DNA of 64,000 nt, from positions 4,302,590 through 4,366,589 of the forward strand of contig CM056397.1 of NCBI GenBank assembly GCA_029718625.1, given 5' to 3'. Shown here piece by piece: positions 11,442 through 22,645 of this stretch. Below the pieces are notes generated by a model. It saw only the letters and a program-made list of their open reading frames with translations, did no database searches and was not told where the DNA came from. This DNA comes from Synaphobranchus kaupii (Eukaryota; Chordata; Actinopteri; Anguilliformes; Synaphobranchidae). How positions within the stretch are numbered: position 1 is the stretch's first letter; every line of letters starts with the position of its first letter. A program made the position numbers and the translations under genes.

Positions 11442-12544
11442 TATATATATATGTATGTGTGACCTGGCATAACACCACCTGACTACGCCACCTTGGGAAT
11501 TACGCCCAAAGAAATAGTTTGTACGACTCAAGGGATTATGATTAATCCCCACATAGGCACGTTCAACTAAATGAACAAGCAGAGACGTGGATTCAATAAT
11601 CAAGTTTATTTGTACAATCGTAAAAACACAATAGAAAAACCCACGCAAAAACCCACAGGATTCCCAAAAATGCACAATTAGCCGGTGGTAGGTCTTCCCT
11701 GCCACTAGGGGTGCTACTGGGTGCGTGCGGGTACGGGTCCGTGGATGACTTACCGGAAGTGGAACCGAAAGGTCACTCACTCGTGAAGGTGCCAGCAGAC
11801 ATACACACATACGCACTGTAAAATAGTGAGATACGGACACGGTGAATATAGCACAAAAGATTCTACTTCTACACACACACACACAATATCGCATGCAGTG
11901 AAAAGAACGGAACCACTTCCTATGGCGTCGCAACGACCTCCACGCCACCAGCACAGATCCCAGACCACGCACTGCAACGTAAACAGTAAGCAGCCCCAAA
12001 GCCCCAACTCGATAAACAGTTGGTTTGTCAGTAGTAGGGATGTTTAAACTACAAATACATACGGAACCCCCAGGGAAAAGGCGGATAAAATACAGTTTAA
12101 AATACAGTTTAAAACACAGTTTAAAACCCAAACTGCGGCCAGCGGCCGGAGCTCCACGTAGCTAGTTACCGGCGACTTGATACAATCTGAGCCCCGCTAT
12201 CCGCGTTCCTTCGCTCTTAAGGAGACTGAGAGATAAACGCAATTTTTCTAATGTCGGCAAAACAGCAGCTAGCAACGTCCTCTATAGGCTATGCACATGC
12301 AGTCTCCAGCTCCACCACTCCGTCTATGGTGACCTTGAAGTCAGACAGGAACTTGCATACAGTAACAGGGAAGTACAAGAACCCCAAATAGGTAAGGCAT
12401 TTCCTTGTACCTAGTTACTGCAGCCTATTTATAGGCATTCAGAAATGATTGATGTGTGTGTCAGCAAACCACATACCTGAATGTATGTTAACCTAGCCTA
12501 TTCGCTAGTTAGGGTGACCTGTACATCGTAACCTGTTACATCTG
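11442..12544. other. Unassigned, GC-mixed sequence
   Basis: No repeat partner or domain recognised. Includes a (CA)n stretch near 11873-11885 and a 12-bp tandem repeat. The long minus frame (11364-12131) begins here but ends inside the M2 terminal repeat and has no domain. Confidence 0.4.
12087..12126 (+). repeat. Short tandem repeat, 12-bp unit
   Basis: Three units of aaaatacagttt or aaaacacagttt run in direct succession, with a partial fourth. Confidence 0.85.
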
Positions 12545-12546
12545 TA

Positions 12547-13081
12547 CAGTTGAAGTCGGAAGTTTACATACACTGAGGTTGAAGTCATTAAAACTAATTT
12601 TTTAACCACTCCACAGATTTCATGTTAGCAAACTATAGTGTTGGCAAGTCAGTTAGGACATCTACTTTGTGCATGACACAAGTAATTTTTCCAACAATTG
12701 TTTACAGATTATTTCACTTTTAATTCACTATCTCACAATTCCAGTGGGTCAGAAGTTTACGTACACTAAGCTGACTGTGCCTTTAAATTTCTTTTATATT
12801 TGGTTGCATATTCTTTGCATGCCATGACTTCCTGATGTCTGTGACCCAACAACATCAAAAGACTCTTGATGTCTTATTTTCTGGTACTCTTACAAGCAAT
12901 ACTATAACGTCTCTGCATTTGAATGGATCTCTATGGGAATTGTGGGGTGGGACTAGATTTAGCTGTAAATTATGCTGGAACAGTATGGAATACATGGTTA
13001 GTAAAATGACTGTAAATCATTAAGGGTCTGAGGTATCAAACGAGCCTCAAACCATCACTTTGCTGCCAGATATGTAGGAAG
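12547..13081 (+). mobile_element. Sleeping Beauty-type IR/DR end joined to F core
   Basis: After TA (12545-12546) the sequence 12547-12790 is a Sleeping Beauty-type terminal IR/DR. An outer direct repeat (cagttgaagtcggaagttta) and an inner one (ccagtgggtcagaagtttac) sit about 190 bp apart, ending at ctgtgcctttaaat. It leads straight into one half-arm of the F core (about 12800-13080). No opposite IR/DR or transposase is present, so this is one end only. Confidence 0.88.
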
Positions 13082-13109
13082 TTGACAGCTTGATGTACAT
13101 GAGACTTAA

Positions 13110-13624
13110 AGTGATACTGCAGTCAAAAACCGACTTTTCCCGTCAAAAACCGATGTTTTGGGTTATATTATGATCACACACAACTGTTTTTGTCAGAAAA
13201 TCTCATGTTTAGTCAAAATGGGTGTTTTCTGAGTTTCTGTGTAGGCTTACCAATACGCTGGTTTCCGGGGGTTCGTGACATCACAAGATCCTTAACATAA
13301 AAATGGGTGGAGTTGAGGTGATCCTAGGGTGGTCTCAGCTGGGCACGTGGTATAAAAGCAGAGACCAACGGATCTTTTTTCCTCTTTGAGACTGAGACCC
13401 TTGTACTGCTAACTAGCTAGTTCAAGTTCAAATGCGAATTGCTTTGTATTACTGCTAATGTTAATATTACGACTTATATCGACACACCCTTTCACTCCTT
13501 GACTGTATGAATATTCATAATATGACTATATGGCATCATCGTCATATGACCACACCTACTCACAAGTTCCATTTCAAATTGAAGCGGTAAAAAAATGCCT
13601 TAGAAAAGGCTCTGCAGTATCTCT
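13110..13624. mobile_element. Kolobok-type MITE (515 bp, TTAA duplication)
   Basis: TTAA is duplicated at 13106-13109 and 13625-13628. Termini are agtgatactgcag and its near complement ctgcagtatctct. Both halves match the two ends of the larger THAP-bearing element at 25825-27567, in reverse orientation. The middle, including the THAP exon, is missing, making this an internal-deletion derivative. TTAA plus THAP in the parent points to the Kolobok superfamily. Confidence 0.88.
13344..13358 (+). promoter_or_regulatory. E-box and TATA box kept in the Kolobok MITE
   Basis: CACGTG at 13344-13349 is followed directly by TATAAAAG at 13351-13358. The same pair stands upstream of the THAP gene in the parent element (27324-27338), so the MITE has probably kept its parent's transposase promoter. 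Confidence 0.6.
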
Positions 13625-13628
13625 TTAA

Positions 13629-14460
13629 GATGCAGGCTGCAGTAGAGAAGCTTTGTTTCATTTAGATAGCATTTAACATAACCTTATTGACCAAAAAGGC
13701 CAAATCTATAAAGTGCTGAAGAGATTGGACTCGGAAGGTTCAAAGCTTTGCCAGTCTTTTATAACCTCCACCAGCTTGTTTCCTCCCACAACGCAAAGTT
13801 CAACGGGCAGTTCCTTTGTCTTCATGACAGTGTGACTTATCTGATCATCAGTCATATTTATTCTACCATCATGCAATTGAACAAAGGGGGTGGATTCAAA
13901 ATCAATATAAATGTAATACACCTGGCCCAATGAATACAAAGGTCTGAATACTATAATATATTTTAGACAATATAGAGTTACTTATATCAGAGTAGAAAAA
14001 GCCCCATTTAAATATATTTTAATTTGACTTTCCAACAAAGAAAAATAAGAAGTAATGCGGGGGGGTTAGCTCCATTGAAACCCTATTCCCTGATAGGCCT
14101 CTGGTGATTACGTAATAGACATACACCTCATTTAAACCTCCCCCCTGGGTATGATTGATTTCAAAGTCGTAACCGTACACTCTTACTGTACCGCATGAAT
14201 GAAAAAAAATCCCATTGTTGCTCCTGCACACTGCTGTGTAGTTCAGCAAAGGAACTACCATGAAGTTGTGCTGCCCTCCGAAAATACTAAGTTACAACGA
14301 GCTGCGCATGTTAATGTGAATGTACCCCCTGTATCACTCAAATACCATGCGATACATCTCTTTTTGATCTGTGCTAGAGTTTGTCCAAGCATTTGCCGAC
14401 TGCCTTTGCCTTCTCAAAAGAGCCCTGGGAGTCTTACTGATCCACCGTATGAGACGCTCC
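13629..14460. other. Unassigned sequence
   Basis: No coding domain or repeat partner recognised. Several overlapping short frames on both strands only. Confidence 0.4.
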
Positions 14461-14570
14461 ATGTTACATTACATTACATTATAGTCATTTGGCAGACGCT
14501 CTTATCCAGAGCGATGTACATTTAGTGCATTTTCGAACTAGGAACAAGTGCGTTAAAATGACCCTAAAAG
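14461..14570 (+). repeat. Fish dispersed repeat with conserved core
   Basis: Contains catttggcagacgctcttat followed by ccagagcgatgtaca, a core widespread in teleost genomes, after a short (attac)n run. A diverged second copy lies at 19988-20090. The parent family is not assigned. Confidence 0.65.
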
Positions 14571-15043
14571 GTAAATATGAGTTCAAGTACCAGATGAGTT
14601 ACACAACAAGGACAAGCTGGATAGGTACATCCTTTCACACTGACATCATCCTGCTGACAGACACTTTCTTTGACATCTACCATGAATTATTCTGACAGCT
14701 AGATTTATTAATTATGGCTCCAGCAGCAGCATATTTTACCTGGCTGCATGAAGCCTTTTTTTGGTACTGATTGATTAGATAGGGCAGCTCATTTACACAC
14801 AGAAGCTGTGAAGTTGTACATATGAAAAACATACAGAAAGGCAAAAACAATATATATATTTTTTTAGCTCTGTGAAGCTTCACAGTTATACATTCTGGAA
14901 CATGCATAGCTAATGGAGAACACTGTTAGTCATTTTGTGTAAATTAGGAGAGCATTAATTCCATTGCATTCACATTGTATTGTTATACAAGCTTTCTCAT
15001 AGGAGTAAAGTTGCAAGGATTCAGAATAATCCATGAGCCAGAG
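14571..15043. other. Unassigned sequence
   Basis: Nothing recognised beyond a short AT-rich run near 14850. Confidence 0.4.
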
Positions 15044-15590
15044 GACTTGGAGGGACGATGTCACATTTTTTGGATGGTTTATGTCCCTAGTATTACAAAA
15101 TGTATGATAGCATTGCAGTAATGGTAGCTTTCTATGTGCTATCACTCGTTTTTTCATACCTCCATCATTATTTGTTTTTCATGTTTTAAAATTTTTTTTT
15201 TCTCTATTAAAACTCATATAAAAAACAGTTAACCAATGCAGAATATGTTGAAGTCACATATATATGGAAAGCTTACAATCTCATCTATCCAACAGTGTTC
15301 TATACCCCTGCGATTAATAGAACTTGACCTTTCACCTCTTATGATGGAATAAGCTTTTTGCAAAATTGCCTTAACTATCTACAGTTTTGTCTGGTGCTAC
15401 CCATACTAGTGTAAGTTGAAAGAACACAATATAAGTTTTTAAATGATGCATGATATGTATATCAGCAAAAATAACTTTTTTTTTTTTCTTCATGAGAAGA
15501 ATTGTAACTTGAGGCTTCAGAATTTTGATGGAATGCTTGGGGAGCTGCATTGGAATCAATAGGATTGTAATTAAAGGGAAATTCCACCCT
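15044..15590 (+). repeat. Dispersed repeat R, copy B (uninterrupted)
   Basis: Aligns end to end with the interrupted copy at 1918-4910 and supplies the empty sites for the foldback MITE (TAGT at 15417-15420) and the LINE (agaacacaa at 15421-15429). No coding capacity. Internal differences are mostly substitutions and short indels. Confidence 0.75.
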
Positions 15591-15772
15591 GGGTTTTCTT
15601 TTATTTGGATTCACATCTTTGCATCTTTGTTATTGTTTTTGCCATGGAAATGGCATGTTAAAACTATAGACCCTTTTACAAACAACGTCATCACAACAAC
15701 ATGCGCGTGCACCAGGCGCGCCGGAATCATTTCAAAAGTGCGGGGGCCAAAAATGTTTTTTTCATTTTTATA

Positions 15773-16691
15773 AACTCCTCAAAAAAAGTTTGGAAACGTT
15801 ATTTCGGTCGATTATTCCTCCCCTTTAGTAATACCAATTGGTATTGTATTTTATATCACTGGAAAGCCTGATTAGTCACCTTTACAACGAGGTACAACTT
15901 GTAAGGATCATGCATTCGTGGAATGAGCAACACAGCTAACCGTGTGGGTAGCGGCCCAAAAAAATGTGCCAAAATCCCCTGCAATATTCTTCTGTTGGTA
16001 TTCACTCTCGTTTTGAGTTGCTTGGTGGATTGGATGATTGCACTCTCCCACAGTAATAAGGAAAAAACAACACATATTGGCCATTTTTACACTTTATTCA
16101 TTTTACACTGTCAGGGACCTCAGTAGCGTGTGGAAGATCCATACGCAGTCACAACAGCTTGGCACCTCCTCCTCATGCTGGTCACCCAGTCTCACAGAAC
16201 TTGGTCCTAAGTTTGGAAATGGTACCAGGGCTGACACCAAATAATGCTGCCACTCCGGAACACCAGCTTCCACTTGCCCTATTGCACGGGCCTTATCCTG
16301 AAGGGACAAATGTGGCATGTTTATGCTTGGAGCACACACAAACTCAACAAAGTTGCAGGACCCATGCACACAAGTGCTGTCAATTAGGTGCCAATCAGGT
16401 GTCAGTCACACACCTGTGACTGGCATACACCTGCCAGCACTTGAAGCTCAAAACGAGAGTGAATACCAACAGAAGAATATTGCAGGGGATTTTGGCACAT
16501 TTTTTTGGGCCGCTACCCACACGGTTAGCTGTGTTGCTCATTCCACGAATGCATGATCCTTACAAGTTGTACCTCGTTGTAAAGGTGACTAATCAGGCTT
16601 TCCAGCGATATAAAACACAATACCAATTGGTATTATTAAAGGGGAGGAATAATCCACCGAACTAACGTTTCCGAACTTTTTTTGAGGAGTT
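15773..16691. mobile_element. Tc1-like foldback element with relic transposase (919 bp)
   Basis: TA flanks the element (15771-15772 and 16692-16693). Long inverted arms run inward from aactcctcaaaaaaagtttg and its complement for roughly 240 bp each, up to about 16015 and 16450. The unpaired centre encodes a short Tc1 transposase relic on the minus strand. Confidence 0.88.
16120..16318 (-). pseudogene. Miniature Tc1 transposase: HTH joined to C-terminal tail
   Basis: Reading from the ATG at 16318, the N-terminus MPHLSLQDKARAIGQVEAG matches the start of Tc1-like DNA-binding domains. After one shift of frame the HTH continues as LFGVSPGTISKLRTKFCETG. Directly after it, without the roughly 250-residue catalytic region, comes the family's C-terminal end [12 protein letters not shown]...STRY and a TGA at 16120-16122. 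Compare [18 protein letters not shown] in the 9-kb transposase. The catalytic aspartates are absent, so it cannot transpose itself. It is most simply an internal deletion that fused the two ends of the gene. Whether any product is made is unknown. Confidence 0.75.
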
Positions 16692-16720
16692 TATATATAC
16701 AGTATATATATATATACACA

Positions 16721-16995
16721 CAGTTGAAGTCAGAAGTTTAAATACACTTAGGTTGAAGTCATTAAAACTAATTTTTAACCAGTAAACAGATAATAAAAAG
16801 TAATTTTTCCAACAACTGTTTACAGACAGATTATTTTACTTTTAATTCACTATATCACAATTCCAGTGGGTCAGAAGTTTACATACACTAGGTTGACTGT
16901 GCCTTTAAATTTTTGATAGATATGGTAGATATGGAACTCTTTGGAAAAATAAGTCATGAGAAGAAACCCTTCAAGTTATCCAAATTTATCGCTTA
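16721..16995 (+). mobile_element. Sleeping Beauty-type IR/DR end with F-core remnant
   Basis: Outer repeat cagttgaagtcagaagttta and inner repeat ccagtgggtcagaagtttac, ending at ctgtgcctttaaat near 16910, as at 12547. The following 80 bp (gaactctttggaaaaataag and neighbours) resemble the centre of the F palindrome. The spacer between the repeats is shorter than in the other two copies. Confidence 0.75.
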
Positions 16996-17492
16996 GAGCT
17001 TTGATATGGACACCTGTGATTTTGGACATATTTCCGTATGACTCCAAATCTTCCACGCACACCAGGCCCCTCCTCCCTCCTCTTCTGTAAAATAAATAAA
17101 TAAAGAATTACAAGATACACTTGACATTTATTTAAAAGTACAGGATGTACATATCTTTAAAACATTTTTCGACTGTTTTCAAATATTTAAATATATGTCT
17201 CAGTGTATCTTGAAAATATCTGGCAATTTTTATTCTCTGCAAGCCTCTGAAACCACAATCAAGCTACCTTTGTTTAAAGTAGCCATCTCCTGCTCTGAAA
17301 TCATCCTATTTAAACATACCACAGGTGTCCTGTTTAACCCTCATGTTATGTCTTTTCTAGGGCCATGTTAAAAGTTTGTGTGGAATAAATCACCTGTTTG
17401 ACTACATGCCATTTAAATAGTACTGGGAGTTTTTTTAAGTGCCGCTTGCAATGATGTTTTCATCACAGCCATCTCTGAAAGCAGACCTTCTC
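16996..17492. other. Unassigned sequence
   Basis: No repeat partner or domain recognised. Confidence 0.4.
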
Positions 17493-17732
17493 CAGTTGAA
17501 GTCGGATGTTTACATACACTGAGGTTGAAGTCATTAAAACTAATTTTTAACCACTCCATCATGTTAGCAAATTATAGTGTTGGCAAGTCAGTTAGGACAT
17601 CTACTTTGTGCATGACACAAGCAATTTTTCCAACAATTGTTTACAGACAGATTACTTATTATTATTATTCACTTTTAATTCACAATATCACAATTCCAGT
17701 GGGTCAGAAGTTTACATACACTAAATTGACTA
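17493..17732 (+). mobile_element. Solo Sleeping Beauty-type IR/DR end
   Basis: Outer repeat cagttgaagtcggatgttta and inner repeat ccagtgggtcagaagtttac with the usual spacing. Unlike the other two copies it is not followed by F-core sequence. No second end nearby. Confidence 0.8.
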
Positions 17733-18433
17733 AATTTGAGATACCCCGAGGTACTTCAAGGGGCCATAACTCAAGATATTCATAGTATAAAGTTCATATT
17801 TTGCATAGCTTCCTTAAATAGATTATAGTCCATGTACTAAAAAATCAGGTGATTGTGATTCAGGTGGGAATCAGATTCTGATTTTATTTTACATGGAATG
17901 ACCCATATATACAGTGAGTGAGTGAATTCATTGGACAGTGACACATTTTTTGTTATTTTGGTTCTGTACTCTAGTTTGAAAGGACGACAATTAGATTGAA
18001 GTGCAGACTGTCAGCTTTAATTTGATGGTATTCTCATCCCCCCCCATTTTCAGGCATCAAAAAATATTGGACAGCTTAACATAATGTAGAATAAAGTAAT
18101 AATTTTATATATTTGGTCGCATATCCTTACATGCCATGACTTCCTGATGTCTGTGACCCAACAGTATCAAAAGACTCTTGATATCTTATTTTCTGGTATT
18201 CCTACAAATGATAATATAACATCTCTGCATTTGAATGGATCTCTATGGAATTTGGGGGTGGGGACTAGATTTAGCTGTAAATTACACTAGAACAGTAAGG
18301 AATACATGGTTGACTAAATGGCTCTAAGTCATGAAGGATCTGACATATCAAACAAGTTTTAAACCATCACTCTGCTGCCAGATATGCAGTAAATATGGAT
18401 GGATAACTTGAACGGTTTTTTCCCCTGACTTAA

Positions 18434-19777
18434 CCCTTGTGTGGTGTTCGGGTCTGTGGGGACCCGTTTTTCAATGTTTACTAAAAGAAAAATGATACAA
18501 TTAATTATTTTTTCAACCTGAGACTCATTGGCCTTGTTTTCTGTGATGAACATGTAAAAGAACACATTTTCACTGAGTGCACACTGTGCACCCCCCCCTA
18601 CACATTTCTATTACATATGTGGTGTTCGGGTCCACTGGTAATGGTAATACAAGTGTAGAACTTGTAGGTGAAAACAAGTAAACATAGTAAAAATGAAACA
18701 AAAACCTTCACTCTGTCTTCCTACTACATGGGCCTGGTGTGTGTGTGCGTGCGCGTGTGTGTGTGTGCTCCTTTAGATTTGCAGCATGTTTCATAGATTG
18801 AACACGATCCTCTCCACCATTTCATAGGCATTAATTGGGACAAATGCCTAGTCCCATCACCACCCCCCCTCACCCAATACACCCCAACACACACACACAC
18901 ACACACAAAGGGTTTCAACATAGCATTGAGAACCTGTCTGCTCCCTCATTTTCCTGCACTCTTCACCGTAGTGTGTGACACTACACAATGTCTTGCGGGA
19001 ACCTGCACAATGTTATTTCAAAACAATCTAAACCAGGGCTGCCCAACCCCCGTTGCTGGAGATCTACCATCACCAAGGGTTTTCATTTCAACCCTAATTT
19101 GGCACACCTGATTCTACTAATTAGCAGCTCAATCAGATCTCTAGCTGTTGAACGAGGTGTGCTTTGTTTATATTGGAGTGAAAACCTACAGGACAGTAGA
19201 TCTCCAGGAACAGGGTTGGGCAGCCCTGATCTAAACATTCTATATTTTCTCGCACTCTACCCCAGCTGCAAATTGGGGGAGGGACACAACAAATATATAG
19301 CTTTGCATGTGTGGCTCCTTACATGAATCGATCAGTATAGCAAAAATAATCTCTGCTCACCCTCAGGTGGTGTGTAGACCGGCATGAATTTGTGTTCAAA
19401 ATTTGTCATTCCAATTTGTTCAGTTCAAAACAATAAAACATCAATAATGAGGAAAACCTTGTTTCATTTATATTTGTTCAAGATAAAGATGATTTATTTC
19501 TCCCATGTCTTGATTATAATTTTTTTTTTTACAAAAATCACATTTTATCACAAAAAACAAATAGCACTTTTATTGACAAATGTGATCTAGCAGAGGTAAA
19601 TGGTCAATATTACCCCCATATATGCTGTCTATATTGCTTAGGTTGAGATAAAGTCAATATCTGTGAAGTATTTTTACATAAATTGTTATGGCTTTATTGT
19701 TTTAAAAACCCAATAATGTTGTGGGTCCACCAGACAAACAGTGGGTGAGTAACGAAAACATGAACACCACACAAGGG
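18434..19777. mobile_element. piggyBac-like non-autonomous element (1,344 bp)
   Basis: TTAA at 18430-18433 and 19778-19781 flanks inverted ends cccttgtgtggtgttc and gaacaccacacaaggg. TTAA plus ends starting CCCT is the piggyBac signature. No transposase is recognisable. Inside are a (GT)n tract near 18735-18768, a (CA)n tract near 18890-18906 and a complete hAT MITE. The empty site can be read from the F-core palindrome it interrupts. Confidence 0.85.
19034..19228. mobile_element. hAT MITE (195 bp) with exact 8-bp duplication
   Basis: Inverted ends cagggctgcccaacc and gggttgggcagccctg; the 8-bp duplication atctaaac stands at 19026-19033 and 19229-19236. It resembles the Charlie-like hAT MITEs widespread in vertebrates. 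It lies inside the piggyBac-like element, so it is the younger insertion. Confidence 0.93.
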
Positions 19778-19987
19778 TTAATTTTCCATAGAGTTCAAGA
19801 GGAAAATTTGCCAGGAGAAACCACCCTTAAAGTGATCCACCCATATCTACTGCATATCTGGCAGCAGAGTGATGGTGTGAGGCTCGTTTGATACCTCAGA
19901 CCCTTGATGACTTACAGCCATTTCGCCAACCATGTATTTCATACTGTTCCAGCATAATTTACAGCTAAATCTAGTCCCACCCCCCAT

Positions 19988-20090
19988 TACTATTACAATT
20001 ATTTGGCAGAAGCTTTTAACCAAAGCAACGTACAATAAGAACTTTCTCACAACGTAGGACCCGTCCCTAGTAATGAACATAGAACACGAT
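19988..20090 (+). repeat. Diverged copy of the fish core repeat
   Basis: Contains atttggcagaagcttttaac and caaagcaacgtaca, matching the core at 14461-14570 with several differences. Confidence 0.5.
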
Positions 20091-21837
20091 CAGCTATACA
20101 TTCTTAACTATAAAATAATGAAAAACACAAGTTAAATAGAAAACAAAAAAAAAAACAGGATGCAAGTACTATAGAATTGGCCCTATATATGAATTATGTT
20201 GCTAACTGTATATTATGCTGCCTCCTCGAAAGGTTGTCTGGAGCTAAAATAAAACAGTAATCATAAGCTTAACATCACACTGTGTGATATTAGCTTACTC
20301 TTACATGGTAGATAACACCTTGCCAACATATCTTATTAAAAAGGAAGCATTTTTTGTATCAATTACAGGCCAAGGCCCCACCAGCAACTGAACAGAAACT
20401 TGCTCCCACAATCAGCACAAAACATTAGCCTCACAACAGTTTGGTAACTGTCAGATACAAGCAGGTACAACTTAAGGGAAGTCATAACTATCCCCTGGCC
20501 CAAGGATCCAGGAGTCAGGTGACTCTTTGTTTGCGGGTATACCTTACAATAATAGACTGGTTAAGAGTGACTCTTGTAAAAGGCTGTCTCTGCAGTCTCG
20601 GCATGTCAACTCCACTGTTTCACCAAAGTGTCTTTTCTTTTTTCGGAACGAGCACTGTATGGAAAACTGTCATATGACTTATAACATGTAATTGAACTTG
20701 GCGCCTTTTTTATGGAAATTCAGACCAACCTAGATGACGCTTCATTCTATGGGTGTCGCTGGTCACCTGGCGAGGTTGTTTACCAAAGGCCTGATTACCA
20801 GAACAATGATCGATGCTGCAAATGTTTTCATGGCGGGCTTAGGATGTTTGAGCATGTGTGTGTGTCTTTCTCTTGTGCTTGAGCCTCACCCTTCCTTCTA
20901 TTGTTTCTTATTATTATTAAACTCTGGAACTTTCCTTACGCGAGACAGATAAAAATATGAGCTTCCCACAGAATTCAAGGTTCAAGTGAACGCTTCAGAT
21001 TTTCCATTGAAACTTGAGATGATAAGCAGGGCAACCGGATGGATTACACTGTGGACCATGGCAGCACGGGCCGCAGTCACCTGCCTTCACCTTGCATTTT
21101 CAGTTAAAACCAAGAACAGACCAGAGCGCCTGAAGTTCGGATGTGAGAGAATGCAATTTTTCGTGAGCTGCTGTTTCATTTGTTTGTAAAATTCTACAAC
21201 AGAATCTTAACTTTAATCATACCGTAAACAAATCTCCGTCTGGTTGCTTTTCTCTGGACGACCACTGAGGCCAACTCCAAAAATCTGCTGTCCATGTTTT
21301 AGAACAACAACAAAATAAACAGTATACCTTGACAGATAAGGATTAACATCCATGTGTTCTATTCTACATGCTATATTCCTGCATGCCATATGCCTATTCT
21401 TCAAACAGGCATTGTAGACTGACATCCTACTTTTCTCAATATTTGTTTATTTTAAATCTCGCTCTAAATAACTTTCCTTGAGAAAACCAACTATTTTATA
21501 GGTAATGTTACTTCCTTCACAGATGCCACCATTACGTGGAAATTCACTCATTATCTTAAGTGCGCCATTAGCTGGATAGTTCTCATGTCTTATTCTAAGG
21601 TTTTCTCAGAAAGAGCTCTGAGGTATAGCCTGGGACAGGAGATGTGGCTGGCCACAGTGAGACTTTTCTGTGGTGTAGGTGTGGGCTCTATTCTTACTGA
21701 AATGACAAGTGAAAAATAAGACAGTGTAATGACATACTCCTTGTCGATGCAATGCACCCTGACGTTTTAGGCCTACTGCCCAAGTCTATGGCTGTGTCCG
21801 AATCAGAGCCCTATCTACTGCCGCCCTGTCTCCTGTG
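20091..21837. other. Unassigned sequence
   Basis: No recognisable gene, repeat partner or RNA. The frames here (for example 20441-20677 and 20986-21189) lack domains. Possibly unique host intergenic DNA. Confidence 0.4.
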
Positions 21838-22645
21838 CAGTGTTAATTTTGTCAACCCCGAAAAAAATAAAAACATTTTAGTCAATGGCATTTGTTTTTT
21901 TATGAATACGAGAAAATGTTATATGAGGAAATTGATTTTAGAGAATAAAAAACTGTGACTAAATCCCTTCCTAATATTGTTGACAAATAAAGATATGATG
22001 AAAAAGGATATTAGAATATAAAAACTGACTAAATCTGTTTCTTATCATCGTTTATGGAAAAGATTAAAACATATATTTCAAAATAAAAACGTGACCAAAT
22101 CTGTTTATCGTTGAAGTAAAAAGAGATGAAAATGTATATTTCTAAATAAAAACGGTAACGAAATCTAATATTTATTAGACCTCAAAAGAGAGAGGTGACG
22201 CCAATTGACGAATATGCATTCTCGTCATTGATTGTATTAATTTAAACTCCTCTTTCTACCTACTTGCCTGTTATTCGCGCAAACTTCAAAAAAGCAAAGC
22301 AACTAACGTGAGGGGGTGACAGGTAATACTAGCATAAGCCTACACTAGTATGTCACAAGTTGGAAGGAAGAAAAGGATGGATATATGGACTTCATATATG
22401 ATGAGAAGGAACGGAAACCCGAATGTACTGTTGTTGTAGCGGGAGAAGAAATATGCGGTGATAAACCAGATGGGGAAAAACACCACAAATCTGAAGAGGC
22501 ACCTAAAGTTACATCACGCAGATATTTATATTTATGCCACGGTACCTTGGGGGGGGATGTCTCTATTTCTATTAGACCTAACACTGGGTGCAACATTGTC
22601 AGAATATCTGCCGGCCATGCAATATTTGTAGGCTATGTTTAATGT
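21838..22645 (+). mobile_element. hAT element, 5' part
   Basis: Begins with cagtgttaattttgtcaac, a hAT-type terminus, and contains a BED-finger exon about 510 bp inward. No 3' terminus, transposase core or target duplication was found, so the right boundary is arbitrary. Confidence 0.5.
22350..22540 (+). pseudogene. BED zinc-finger exon of a hAT transposase, frameshifted
   Basis: From the ATG at 22350 the frame reads MSQVGRKKRMDIW. A shift then gives DFIYDEKERKPECTVVVAGE, and after EICGDKPDG a further shift gives KNTTNLKRHLKLHH. Together these carry the aromatic/Cys...Cys...His order of a BED finger (pattern C-x8-C before N-x2-N-L-x2-H-L), the DNA-binding N-terminus usual in hAT transposases. 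At least two frameshifts make it a fossil. No catalytic region follows. Confidence 0.6.

Larger units (their letters stand above)
17912..19987 (+). mobile_element. Third Tc1-type terminal repeat with F core, interrupted
   Basis: After TA (17910-17911) the end cagtgagtgagtgaattcat is a Tc1-type terminal repeat distinct from both M1/M2 and Sleeping Beauty. From about 18110 it runs into the F core. The palindrome is interrupted at TTAA (18430-18433) by a piggyBac-like element, and the opposite F half-arm resumes at 19782-19987. The far terminal repeat is missing, replaced near 19988 by another repeat. Confidence 0.75.

Noticed and set aside
11364..12131. 255-codon open frame on the minus strand
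   Set aside because: Its last third reads through the M2 terminal repeat, the middle is low complexity with a CA/GT tract, and no domain is visible. The overlapping frames at 11777 and 11826 show the region is simply short of stops.
17321..17360. Start of a second piggyBac-like element (ttaaccctcatgttatg)
   Set aside because: Only one end-like sequence is visible, with no inverted partner or second TTAA at a plausible distance.
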